From Syntrophaceae bacterium UBA6109 (GTDB lineage Bacteria > Desulfobacterota > Syntrophia > Syntrophales > UBA6109), in assembly GCA_002428445.1 (NCBI GenBank), contig DIWJ01000090.1, forward strand, positions 1 through 45,237: a DNA stretch of 45,237 bases, in the 5' to 3' direction. Of this stretch, positions 8,863-16,439 are shown piece by piece. Each line of letters begins with the position of its first letter. Position 1 is the first letter of the stretch. Made by a program: the position numbers and the translations under genes. The notes beneath the pieces were generated by a model that searched no databases, was not told the DNA's origin, and saw nothing but the letters and a program-made list of their open reading frames with translations.

Positions 8863-10896
8863 CTATGACTTGTCGAACTGAAGAAATTGCATGGTGAACG
8901 CGGCCCTTCCCTGTGTCGCCGAACGCAGATCCGTCGAATAGCCGAACATGGCCTTGAGCGGCACCTTCGCCTTGATCTCGCAGACGGCGCCTTTGGGCAC
9001 GATGGCCTGGACCTCGCCGCGGCGGGCGTTGATGTCGCCGATCACCTCGCCCGTAAACTCCGTCGGCGCGATTACGTCAACGGTCATGATCGGCTCGAGC
9101 ATCGCCGGCTCCGCCTGCAGGAAACCTTCCCGCACAGCCGTCGCGGCGGCAATGCGATAGCCCACCTCGCTTGCATCCCCCTCGCGATAGCCGCCGCCGG
9201 TCATCTCAATGTTCACGTCGACCATGGGGTACCCTGCAAGGCCGCCGCTTTGCGCCGCCTCGCGGATGCCTTCTTCGATCGCAGTGTGAAAATGTTGCGG
9301 CACGACAAGGGGATCCAGGCGGTTTACGATCGTCATCCCCGCGCCGCGGGGCTTGGGCTCCATCACGATGCGGACCTGACCGAAATGCTTCTTTTCGCCG
9401 AGTTCCTTGTCAAACAGGCCCTCGATCTCCACACGCTTGCGGATCGTTTCGCGGTATACAACCCGGGGCTTACCGACATTGACCCGCGTATGAAACTCAC
9501 GGAGAATGCGGTCCACGATGATTTCCAGATGCAGTTCTCCCATGCCCGAGATGACCGTCTGCGCCGTCTCGTCTTCGTACTTGACCCGGACCGTGGGGTC
9601 TTCTTCCGAGAGTTTTATGAGGGCCGCCGACAGCTTCTCCTGATCGGCCGGCGTCTTGGCTTCGATCGCAAGACTGATGACGGGCTCGTAGAAATCGATC
9701 GGCTCGAGCAAAATGGGCCGTTCCTCGTCGCAAACGGTGTCTCCCGTCGTGATGTCCTTGAAACCCAGCACGGCGACGATGTCGCCCGCACCGGCCGCCT
9801 CGATTCGCTCCCTCTTGTTGGCATGCATCCGCAGGATGCGCGCGATTTTCTCCTTCTTCTTCTTGCCCGGATTGTAGATCTCCGCCCCGGCCCGCATCAT
9901 GCCGGAGTATATCCGCACGTAGGTGAGTTTGCGCCCTTCGTCCTGCATGATCTTGAAAGCGATGCCCGCCAGGGGCTCCTTGTCGCTGCTGCGGCGGATT
10001 TCCTCGGCCTTCGTGACGGGATGTATGCCCTTGACCGGCGGGACATCTTCCGGCGAGGGAAGAAAATCGACGACCGCGTCCAGCAGCGGCTGAATCCCCC
10101 GGTTGCGCAGCGCCGTTCCGCACATGACCGGAACGATCTTGAGGGCCAATGCCGCCTTGCGGACAGCCGCCAGCAATTCCCCTTCCGGGACGTCGATCCC
10201 GCCGAGGTACTTGTCGGCGATGGCGTCATCGGCCTCTGCCAGCGTTTCCAGCATCGCGTCGCGCCTTTTCCGCGCCTCCTCGATGAAATCCGCGGGGATG
10301 TCGAACGATTCGTACTCCACGCCGCGTGAGGCATCGTCCCAGCGGATCGCTTTCATGCGGATGAGGTCGATGACGCCGAAAAATTCGTCCCCCTGCCCCA
10401 TCGGAGTCTGGATCGGCAGCGGCACCGAATTAAACCGTTCCTTCATCTCGGCAATGGCGCCGTAGTAGTCGGCGCCGATGCGGTCCAGTTTGTTGATGAA
10501 CGCAACCTTGGGGACGCCGTACTTGTCCGCCTGATGCCATACCGTCTCCGATTGCGGCTCCACACCGCCCACGGCGCAGAAGACAACCACCGCCCCGTCG
10601 AGAACGCGCAGCGACCGTTCCACCTCGATCGTGAAATCGACGTGGCCGGGCGTATCAATGATGTGAATCTCGTGGTTGTGCCACATGCAGGTCGTGGTCG
10701 CCGAAGTGATCGTGATCCCGCGCTCCTGCTCCTGGGGCATCCAGTCCATGACAGCCTCGCCGTCATGAACCTCGCCCAGTTTGTAGGACTTGCCCGTATA
10801 GAAGAGTATCCTTTCGGTCACCGTCGTCTTGCCCGCGTCGATGTGGGCCACGATGCCGATGTTCCTCATACGGGAGATCTTGGTACGAATTGCCAT
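8863..10896 (-). CDS. fusA: Elongation factor G paralogue
   Basis: A translational GTPase of 677 residues. G1 AHIDAGKTT (about 17-25), G2 RGITITSA, G3 DTPGH and G4 NKLD are intact; domains II to V follow (domain IV includes [25 protein letters not shown]). It is a little shorter than the main EF-G (about 690-700) and does not stand in a str operon beside rpsL, rpsG and tuf, so it may be a second EF-G (EF-G2 type) specialised in one step of the cycle or in stress. Whether it is the only copy cannot be seen here. It lies between a GerMN-domain gene (12 bases upstream) and a sigma54 activator (39 bases downstream), probably on one transcript. Confidence 0.92.
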   Translation of the reverse strand: MAIRTKISRMRNIGIVAHIDAGKTTVTERILFYTGKSYKLGEVHDGEAVMDWMPQEQERGITITSATTTCMWHNHEIHIIDTPGHVDFTIEVERSLRVLDGAVVVFCAVGGVEPQSETVWHQADKYGVPKVAFINKLDRIGADYYGAIAEMKERFNSVPLPIQTPMGQGDEFFGVIDLIRMKAIRWDDASRGVEYESFDIPADFIEEARKRRDAMLETLAEADDAIADKYLGGIDVPEGELLAAVRKAALALKIVPVMCGTALRNRGIQPLLDAVVDFLPSPEDVPPVKGIHPVTKAEEIRRSSDKEPLAGIAFKIMQDEGRKLTYVRIYSGMMRAGAEIYNPGKKKKEKIARILRMHANKRERIEAAGAGDIVAVLGFKDITTGDTVCDEERPILLEPIDFYEPVISLAIEAKTPADQEKLSAALIKLSEEDPTVRVKYEDETAQTVISGMGELHLEIIVDRILREFHTRVNVGKPRVVYRETIRKRVEIEGLFDKELGEKKHFGQVRIVMEPKPRGAGMTIVNRLDPLVVPQHFHTAIEEGIREAAQSGGLAGYPMVDVNIEMTGGGYREGDASEVGYRIAAATAVREGFLQAEPAMLEPIMTVDVIAPTEFTGEVIGDINARRGEVQAIVPKGAVCEIKAKVPLKAMFGYSTDLRSATQGRAAFTMQFLQFDKS

Positions 10897-10908
10897 ATCC
10901 CTTGCTTC

Positions 10909-11538
10909 CTACGAACTCGCCTTCGAAGCCGCCGGCGCGATCATGTCCTGATTGGCCGTGAAATTCCGGCGGAGATCGATGTGACCCTTGATCGACTCCC
11001 GCTCCTTGCCTTCCACGAGAATCCGGATCTTCTTGACGGACGGCAGATTTGCCGTCAGCGAATTCACGAGTGAATAGATCGTCGCCAGTTCGCTGGCGCT
11101 TCCACCGGGATGATTCTTCACGAATCCGCCCCCGAAACTCACGGTCAGAAGGCCGTCGGCGAACTTCAGATTCTGCACGGTCGTCCTTTCGGGAAAGGTG
11201 CCGACATGGCCTTCCTTGGACCCGTCCACGAGGGCCCGGATGATCTCCCTGGCCTGCCCGACGGTATCGTCCGCCTTCGGCACCCAGCGTTTCTCCGCAA
11301 CCAGGAAGCGCTCGTTCGCATCGGAAAAATAGGCCGTCACGGCGATTTTTTCCCGCTTTTTCGCGGCGGTCTCCTTGCCGCCGACGGGCGGGTAGACGGA
11401 ATTGAAGACGGAGATAAAGAAGAAAATCAAGAATCCCAGAACGGTGGCCCCGATCAGGACAAGGAGAAGGAATTTCCTGCCCCGCTTTTTTTTCTTTGTC
11501 CTGATCTCACCGACACGCCTCTGTCTTTTCGACGACAT
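10909..11538 (-). CDS. GerMN-domain membrane-anchored protein
   Basis: A 209-residue protein with a very basic N-terminus, one transmembrane segment (about 23-45, FLLLVLIGATVLGFLIFFFI) and an extracytoplasmic GerMN domain (about 65-190). The latter is recognised by the pattern AYFSDANERFLVAEKRWV, then REIIRALVDGS, FPERTTVQNLKFADGLLTVSFGGGF, and ELATIYSLVNSLTANLPSVKKIRILVEGKE. In other bacteria this domain occurs in GerM and beside cell-wall amidases; its biochemical role is not established. A GGGGAG ribosome-binding site precedes the ATG. It is the first gene of the run with the EF-G paralogue and the sigma54 activator. Confidence 0.8.
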   Translation of the reverse strand: MSSKRQRRVGEIRTKKKKRGRKFLLLVLIGATVLGFLIFFFISVFNSVYPPVGGKETAAKKREKIAVTAYFSDANERFLVAEKRWVPKADDTVGQAREIIRALVDGSKEGHVGTFPERTTVQNLKFADGLLTVSFGGGFVKNHPGGSASELATIYSLVNSLTANLPSVKKIRILVEGKERESIKGHIDLRRNFTANQDMIAPAASKASS

Positions 11539-11675
11539 GATTGCTCCCCGGAAGTTGAAAGTTGCGCCAATCTATGGCATTTCGGAAGGGCTGTCAAGCA
11601 CGGTCCCTGCGCGGCAGCGAACCTCGGGATCAAGGCGCCGGCATCCGTTTTGCCGTAGGTGTATGCACGGGTGTG

Positions 11676-11684
11676 TGTTATATT
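11676..11684 (+). promoter_or_regulatory. Possible extended -10 promoter of the DUF1538/P-II operon
   Basis: TGTTATATT (extended -10 TGn followed by TATATT at 11679-11684) lies about 130 bases before the first DUF1538 gene. No matching -35 was found, which extended -10 promoters can tolerate. The 11539-11816 gap holds no other recognisable feature. Confidence 0.35.
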
Positions 11685-11816
11685 CTCCTGAACGGCTGAT
11701 CAGACAAGCACGAAGACGGGACCGCTTGCGGCATCATCCTCCCCGCTCATCAGGAAAGGCCGTTTCGGGAAGGGGGATCCGCGGGCGATGCGCAGACGAA
11801 GACGGAGGTGCCAGCT

Positions 11817-12509
11817 TTGAATATCTGGGAAACCATTCTTGAGGTTCTTTATGCCATCGTTCCGATCGCCGTGTTGGTTTCCCTGCTGCAATTTACGGTA
11901 GGAAGACTGCCGATGGAAGTCTTCGTGAACTTCATCGCCGGGTCCATCATGGTAATGCTGGGCCTGGTCCTCTTTCTTATCGGAGTCAAGGCCGGTTTCC
12001 TGCCCATCGGAGAGCTCATCGGCTCCACCATCGTCTCAAAGGGGAAGCTCTGGCTCGTGCTGTTCACCGGCTTCATCCTTGGCTTTGTAGTAACCGTAGC
12101 CGAACCCGATGTCCAGGTGCTCGCCATGCAGATTGACGGCGTTTCAGGCGGGACGATCAGCAAGAACATCGTTATCGCATCCATCGCGCTGGGCGTGGGG
12201 ATTTCCATTGCGCTGGCACTGCTTCGAATCTTCCTGCGGATCCCCATAACTTATTTACTGGCAATCGGCTATCTTGCCGTTTTTGTTCTTGCATTCTTTA
12301 CCGCCCCGGAATTTGTTGCCGTATCCTTCGACGCGGGGGGAGTCACGACCGGTCCGATGACCGTTCCGTTTATCGTCGCCCTCGGCGTTGGAGTGGCGTC
12401 CGTCAGCGGAGGAAAGAAACGCGGCGAGAGCGACAGCTTCGGTTTGGTTGCCCTGGCTTCCGTCGGACCGATTCTCACCGTATTGATCATGGGGATGTTC
12501 TTTCGATGA
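11817..12509 (+). CDS. DUF1538 family membrane protein, first copy
   Basis: A hydrophobic protein of about 230 residues with six or seven predicted membrane spans. It carries two motifs of the DUF1538 family: EPDVQVLAMQIDGVSGGTIS in the middle and FDAGGVTTGPMTVPFIVALG near the C-terminus. In many bacteria one protein holds two DUF1538 repeats; here they are separate genes, so a heterodimeric channel or carrier is likely. The substrate is unknown. The start is taken as TTG at 11817, eight bases after GGAGG (11804-11808); a GTG at 11808 overlaps that ribosome-binding site. The stop overlaps the next start (ATGA). Confidence 0.87.
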   Translation: MNIWETILEVLYAIVPIAVLVSLLQFTVGRLPMEVFVNFIAGSIMVMLGLVLFLIGVKAGFLPIGELIGSTIVSKGKLWLVLFTGFILGFVVTVAEPDVQVLAMQIDGVSGGTISKNIVIASIALGVGISIALALLRIFLRIPITYLLAIGYLAVFVLAFFTAPEFVAVSFDAGGVTTGPMTVPFIVALGVGVASVSGGKKRGESDSFGLVALASVGPILTVLIMGMFFR

Positions 12510-13234
12510 TCGGCGCATGGTTCAAAGGCTTTCACATCGTCACGGGAGAAGTCGCCCTTGCTCTGGGGCCGCTCCTGGCGGTCTTCCTGTTCTTTCAATT
12601 TCTCATCCTGAAGCTGCCGAAGCGGCAAGTGATCAAGATCATCAAAGGTTTCGCATTGACCTTTATCGGATTGTCTCTCTTCCTGCAGGGCGTATTCATC
12701 GGTTTCATGCCCGTAGGTGAATTGATGGGCATGGCATTGGGATCGCTGAAGTATAACTGGATTCTCATCCCGATCGGGTTCTTCCTCGGGTTTGCCGTCA
12801 TCATGGCCGAACCCGCCGTGCAGGTTCTCATCACGGAGGTTGAAAAGGTCTCCAGCGGGCATATCAACAGGAGGGTGCTGCTCTACACGATCTGCATCGG
12901 CGTGGCATTTTCCGTGGCCCTGTCGATGGCCCGCGTTCTCTGGGGGATATCCCTTTGGCATCTCATCGTTCCCGGGTATCTGGCGGCATTGTTGCTGATG
13001 CCATTTGTATCTGCTGAATTCGTATCCATTGCCTTCGATGCCGGAGGCGCCGCAACGGGACCGATGACGGTGACTTTCATCTTATCCATGACCGTGGGAG
13101 TGGCCAAACAACTCGAAGGCAGAGACCCTCTTCTGGATGGATTCGGCATGATATCACTGGTCGCCCTGGCGCCGATCCTTACGATTCTGATCCTGGGATT
13201 CCTGTACAACAGAAAGCAGAAGGCTCATGAATGA
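12506..13234 (+). CDS. DUF1538 family membrane protein, second copy
   Basis: The partner of the preceding gene: 242 residues, several membrane spans, and the same two motifs in altered form (AEPAVQVLITEVEKVSSGHI and FDAGGAATGPMTVTFILSM). The acidic EP pair and the AGG-TTGPMT turn are kept in both, so they are probably functional. The ATG overlaps the previous stop by four bases, which implies translational coupling and roughly equal amounts of the two halves. Its own end overlaps the start of a P-II-like gene by eight bases. I infer a membrane transporter under P-II control; the substrate cannot be read from the sequence. Confidence 0.87.
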   Translation: MIGAWFKGFHIVTGEVALALGPLLAVFLFFQFLILKLPKRQVIKIIKGFALTFIGLSLFLQGVFIGFMPVGELMGMALGSLKYNWILIPIGFFLGFAVIMAEPAVQVLITEVEKVSSGHINRRVLLYTICIGVAFSVALSMARVLWGISLWHLIVPGYLAALLLMPFVSAEFVSIAFDAGGAATGPMTVTFILSMTVGVAKQLEGRDPLLDGFGMISLVALAPILTILILGFLYNRKQKAHE

Positions 13235-13574
13235 AATGACAGCGGCCAAGAACTGCAAACTGATCGTGACGATTGTCGGCAAGGGAGAGGCAAGCAGGGT
13301 TATTGCCGCGAGCAAGAAAGCCGGAGCAAAGGGAGGCACCATCCTGCTGGGAAGAGGGACGGCAAAGGCGTCCGCATATCTCAACATCCTGGGCATGGAT
13401 TTCGATCCGGAAAGGGAAATTGTATTGACCCTTGCCGGAGGAGGTATGGCGGGCAGCATCCTGCAGGCCATATCGGACGAGGGAGAATTGCATAAACCGG
13501 GGAAAGGGGTCGCCTTCGTCGTCGATGTCGGCGGTCTCGTGGGGATGATTTCTTTGTTGAAGATGCAGCCGTGA
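13227..13574 (+). CDS. P-II family-like regulatory protein, first copy
   Basis: A small ferredoxin-like-fold protein of 115 residues. The start KLIVTIVGKGEASRVIAASKKAGAKGGTILLGRGT matches the beta1-alpha1-beta2 part of P-II proteins, and KPGKGVAFVVDV near residue 90 corresponds to the nucleotide-binding segment of GlnB (GDGKIFV type). The T-loop tyrosine region of GlnB/GlnK is missing and replaced by a shorter GRGTAKASAYLNILGMDF, so uridylylation of the GlnB kind is unlikely. The start overlaps the DUF1538 gene; an in-frame ATG at 13236 is also possible. I infer that it binds a nucleotide and gates the DUF1538 proteins. Confidence 0.8.
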   Translation: MNEMTAAKNCKLIVTIVGKGEASRVIAASKKAGAKGGTILLGRGTAKASAYLNILGMDFDPEREIVLTLAGGGMAGSILQAISDEGELHKPGKGVAFVVDVGGLVGMISLLKMQP

Positions 13575-13598
13575 ACGAAGACTTTGGAGGGGGTTCCC

Positions 13599-13934
13599 AT
13601 GCCAGAGAATTGTCAAATCGAGTTTGATTTGATTGTAACGATCGTCAACCGGGGCTTTGCCGAAGAAGTGGTCTCGGCAGCAAAAGCAGCGGGGGCCGAA
13701 GGCGGCACGATTATGAACGGCCGCGGGACGGGGGTGCATGAAAATGCGAGGCTCTTTCAGATCCTTATCGAACCTGAAAAGGAGATCGTATTGACGCTGA
13801 TTGACAGGAAAAAAACAAAAGATGTTCTGGAGGCGATTACGAAGTCCGTGGATCTGAACAAACCGGGCAAGGGGGTGGCTTTCGTTTTGGGAGTAGAGAA
13901 AGCGATAGGCATATGCCATCTCTTGAAGGAGTAA
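13599..13934 (+). CDS. P-II family-like regulatory protein, second copy
   Basis: A 111-residue paralogue of the preceding gene. It shows the same skeleton: FDLIVTIVNRGFAEEVVSAAKAAGAEGGTIMNGRGT, then EKEIVLTLIDRKKT and NKPGKGVAFVLGVEKAIGI. The T-loop part (GVHENARLFQILIE) differs clearly from the first copy (AKASAYLNILGMDF), so the two may sense or contact different things. The start ATG at 13599 follows GGAGGGGG at 13586-13593; an upstream in-frame TTG at 13584 overlaps that site and is less likely. It is the last gene of the four-gene cassette. No terminator with a U-run was found behind it. Confidence 0.8.
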   Translation: MPENCQIEFDLIVTIVNRGFAEEVVSAAKAAGAEGGTIMNGRGTGVHENARLFQILIEPEKEIVLTLIDRKKTKDVLEAITKSVDLNKPGKGVAFVLGVEKAIGICHLLKE

Positions 13935-14092
13935 ACGTTTACGGGAGAGCTTCCACTTGACGACAGGATGGATGACAGACCCCTTCACTCAGTCGCCGTA
14001 AAATGCAGGTAAGAGCGAAGGACAAGGTTCCTCTGGAAGAAAGGATGGACGCGCGTCACAGAATACGAGCCGCCGAGAATCCGGCACGGGGG

Positions 14093-14470
14093 TTACTTGT
14101 TCTTGTCCCTCTTCAGCGCCACGGAATCTTCGGTCGTCTTCCGGAGGCGGAATGCGACGCTCTTGAGCATCTCTCGGAAATCGGCGGACAGCTTGTTGAA
14201 TTCCTGATCGAAGAAGGTCCTGTCGATGACGCCGACAACCGTTTTTCCCTTAGCCGTCGCCGTTGCGGAGCGGGGCGTCTTGGCGATATAGGACATCTCG
14301 CCGAAAACGTCCCCCTCCTTCAGGACTTCTACGACGACCCTGCGACCGTCCACCTGTTTGGAGATCTCCACCTGCCCTTCTTCGACGACATAAATCCAGT
14401 CGCCGTTGGACCCTTCTTCGAAGATCACCTGCCCGTCCTGGAATGTCTCGTAGGATGCGATCTGAAACAT
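14093..14470 (-). CDS. Cyclic nucleotide-binding domain protein
   Basis: A stand-alone CNMP/Crp-like beta-roll of about 125 residues with no DNA-binding domain. The pattern is QDGQVIFEEGSNGDWIYVVEEGQVEISK, then EGDVFGEMSYIAKTPRSATATA, which contains the phosphate-binding-cassette GEM...PRSATA. It probably senses cAMP or another nucleotide and acts through a partner. An upstream TTG at 14518 is in frame, but the ATG at 14470 gives the normal domain start; its ribosome-binding site is weak (GGGGG). It lies 80 bases downstream of the TPR gene on the same strand and may belong to that operon. Confidence 0.82.
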   Translation of the reverse strand: MFQIASYETFQDGQVIFEEGSNGDWIYVVEEGQVEISKQVDGRRVVVEVLKEGDVFGEMSYIAKTPRSATATAKGKTVVGVIDRTFFDQEFNKLSADFREMLKSVAFRLRKTTEDSVALKRDKNK

Positions 14471-14551
14471 AACGCCCCCGTCGTACCCGTTTTTGATCTG
14501 CCTCGAGTATATTCGCAAAGCGAAGGCTATGCAAGACCCGAAGGCCGGCGG

Positions 14552-15358
14552 TCACCGCCCCTTGAACTGCTCCAGCCGCTGCTTGGCTTTGGCGCCGAAT
14601 TCCGTTTCCGACCCATGGGTGACGACGTTGCGGAAGGCCTCCGCAGCCTTCGCTGAATCCCGGACTTTCAGGTAGCTTTCACCCAGCCAGAAGTAGGCTT
14701 CCACGAAAGCGGGCACTCGCTCCACAGCCCTCTTCAGGTGCTCGATCGTCCGGACGTAATCGCCGCGCGCGTAGAGGATGAGCCCGATGTCTCTGTCGAT
14801 GAGGGGCACGAGCGAACTGTTCGGGTCGCGCTGCGCCGCCTCGGCGTACTTGCTCAGGGCCATCTCGATATTTCCCAGTTTCTGGTAGGCCTTTCCCATG
14901 TTGTACAGGGCCACGGAAGGCGTATCGTACACGACGTTCGACAGGGCGGCCTGGAATGAGGCAATGGCCTTATCGAACTGCCCCAGGTCGTAGTAAACCA
15001 TCCCGAGGTAATTGGAGGCCTCGGAGTAGTCCGGTTTCAATTGGATCGCCTTCCGGAATTCATCAGCGGCCTTCTCCCGGAAACCTTTCCCCTGGTAGGC
15101 GATTCCGAGCAGGTAGTGAACCTTTGCGTCTTCCGGCACCAGTTTTTCCGCATCGAGCAGTTCCTTGAGGGCCGGGTTGTACTGCGCGGCCTGAATATAG
15201 GCGGCGCCGATATTGATGTGGTGGTCCGCCTGCTCGCGATTGGCCTGCGATGCCGCGCATCCGGAAATCAAAAGCGCGAAAATCAGAAACGCGATGATTC
15301 TCCTCAGCAGACTTCCGCTGTCCGTTTCGCCCTCTTGGGCAAGACGATGACGATTCAC
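14552..15358 (-). CDS. TPR repeat lipoprotein (PilW/PilF-like)
   Basis: A protein of about 268 residues with a lipoprotein signal peptide (hydrophobic IIAFLIFALLISGC, lipobox Cys at about residue 34) and six to seven tetratricopeptide repeats, for example HYLLGIAYQGKGFREKAADEFRKA and ALYNMGKAYQKLGNIEMALSKYAEA. TPR lipoproteins of this kind help assemble outer-membrane complexes such as type IV pilus secretins; no pilus genes are in the window, so the role is open. The GTG start at 15358 overlaps the stop of the HD gene (GTGA), giving translational coupling; a longer reading frame exists but lacks support. Confidence 0.83.
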   Translation of the reverse strand: MNRHRLAQEGETDSGSLLRRIIAFLIFALLISGCAASQANREQADHHINIGAAYIQAAQYNPALKELLDAEKLVPEDAKVHYLLGIAYQGKGFREKAADEFRKAIQLKPDYSEASNYLGMVYYDLGQFDKAIASFQAALSNVVYDTPSVALYNMGKAYQKLGNIEMALSKYAEAAQRDPNSSLVPLIDRDIGLILYARGDYVRTIEHLKRAVERVPAFVEAYFWLGESYLKVRDSAKAAEAFRNVVTHGSETEFGAKAKQRLEQFKGR

Positions 15359-15948
15359 AGTTTCTCCCCCCCGTCGCGTGAGTTTCCGTTGACCCACCAG
15401 TCGCTCTTGTCCTTGAACCACCATTCAGCCGAATCCGTCTGGAGAATGGCCTCCGCGAGCTTTCGGGCCGTATCCGTGCAAAGCCTGCGGACGGCGAAAC
15501 CGATCCATTCCCGGCTGTACTTGTTGCCCAGATCCCCGTGCTCTTTGAGCTGCAAAATCAGTGCAAGCTGATCGGCATCCCGCGCCAGCCGCGCTTCCCT
15601 GGTCTTCTTTTCGTTGAATTCGCCGATCGCGCCGGAGATGTCCTCGCCGAAGAAGAGCGTCTCCGTCAGCTCCCGGACCGCCTTGGCTTCGTCCACGTCT
15701 ACGTATTTCTTGTTGACGTAGTTCATGTCACCCGTGCGGGCTTCTGGCAGGTCGTGGACAAGACACATCTTCAGCACCTTCAGCTCATCGACGCCCTCGT
15801 CCAGCTTCGCAAGGGTATACCCAATAAAGATCGTACGCAGGACGTGCTCGGCGACAGATTCCTTGCCCGAGCCGAGGAACTGGAACCCGGTCCTCGGCGT
15901 CTTGTTGAGCATTCCTACTTCAAAGAGAAAGTTCGCAATTTCCTTCAT
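15355..15948 (-). CDS. HD-domain phosphohydrolase (YfbR/HDDC2-like)
   Basis: A 197-residue HD-superfamily enzyme. The metal-site residues are visible as AEHVLR (first His), CLVHDLPEARTGD (HD pair followed by the family's EARTGD) and RDADQLALILQ (last Asp). The length and HDLPEA motif fit the YfbR/HDDC2 branch, whose characterised members remove phosphate from deoxynucleoside 5'-monophosphates; the natural substrate here is inferred. It follows the small gene at 15950-16168 directly and overlaps the TPR lipoprotein gene downstream by four bases, so the three are one operon. Confidence 0.87.
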   Translation of the reverse strand: MKEIANFLFEVGMLNKTPRTGFQFLGSGKESVAEHVLRTIFIGYTLAKLDEGVDELKVLKMCLVHDLPEARTGDMNYVNKKYVDVDEAKAVRELTETLFFGEDISGAIGEFNEKKTREARLARDADQLALILQLKEHGDLGNKYSREWIGFAVRRLCTDTARKLAEAILQTDSAEWWFKDKSDWWVNGNSRDGGEKL

Positions 15949-15949
15949 C

Positions 15950-16168
15950 TCAAGGCCTTTTGAGGATCCGGATCCGATTTTCCATCATCTCCGAAATCTT
16001 TTTAATCTGCAGCTGCAGCGAAGCGATTCCGTCCGGTTTCATGGAAGCCGCGCGATCGACTTGCGCCCTCCAGTACTCGATCACGGAGATCTCGTTCTCC
16101 CTTACCTTCTTATCGAAGCGAGCCTGAATTTCCTTCAAGACAGCCGCGGGAAGATCCTTTTCAGACAT
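15950..16168 (-). CDS. Small helical protein of unknown function
   Basis: I do not recognise this 72-residue protein. It begins MSEKDLPAAVLKEIQARFDKK, is rich in charged residues and looks almost wholly helical; LQLQIKKISEMMENRIRIL near the end has a heptad-like pattern that could form a coiled coil. There is no signal peptide or membrane span. The ATG at 16168 has GAAAGGG seven bases upstream; the reading frame stays open further upstream, but nothing there looks coding. It lies one base before the HD-domain gene, which implies co-transcription and perhaps a shared task. Confidence 0.7.
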   Translation of the reverse strand: MSEKDLPAAVLKEIQARFDKKVRENEISVIEYWRAQVDRAASMKPDGIASLQLQIKKISEMMENRIRILKRP

Positions 16169-16318
16169 GGTCACCCTTTCCTGGAAATTCAGATTCCGTA
16201 ATGTCCCGAGGGTGCAAAACGGAGGGAATCCCCGCGCCCGGGAACGGAATACGGCCCCGGAGTATACCATGGAAGCCCCATCTTGCAACCCCGTTTTTTC
16301 CGTGTAAGTACGCTTGAC

Positions 16319-16347
16319 TGGACATTTTCACCTCTTTGTCGTATAAA
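16319..16347 (+). promoter_or_regulatory. Candidate sigma70 promoter of the LysM gene
   Basis: TGGACA at 16319-16324, a 17-base spacer and TATAAA at 16342-16347, each one mismatch from consensus. It lies about 90 bases before the LysM gene in the divergent gap that starts at 16169. Confidence 0.6.
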
Positions 16348-16439
16348 TGCGCCCTACGGCCCTTCCCGTGCGAAGAAAAGAGCCGTTGGAGAGGTGATTT
16401 TTGTTGTACGTTGTCCAAGGGGAACCGCCGCGAGGATCC

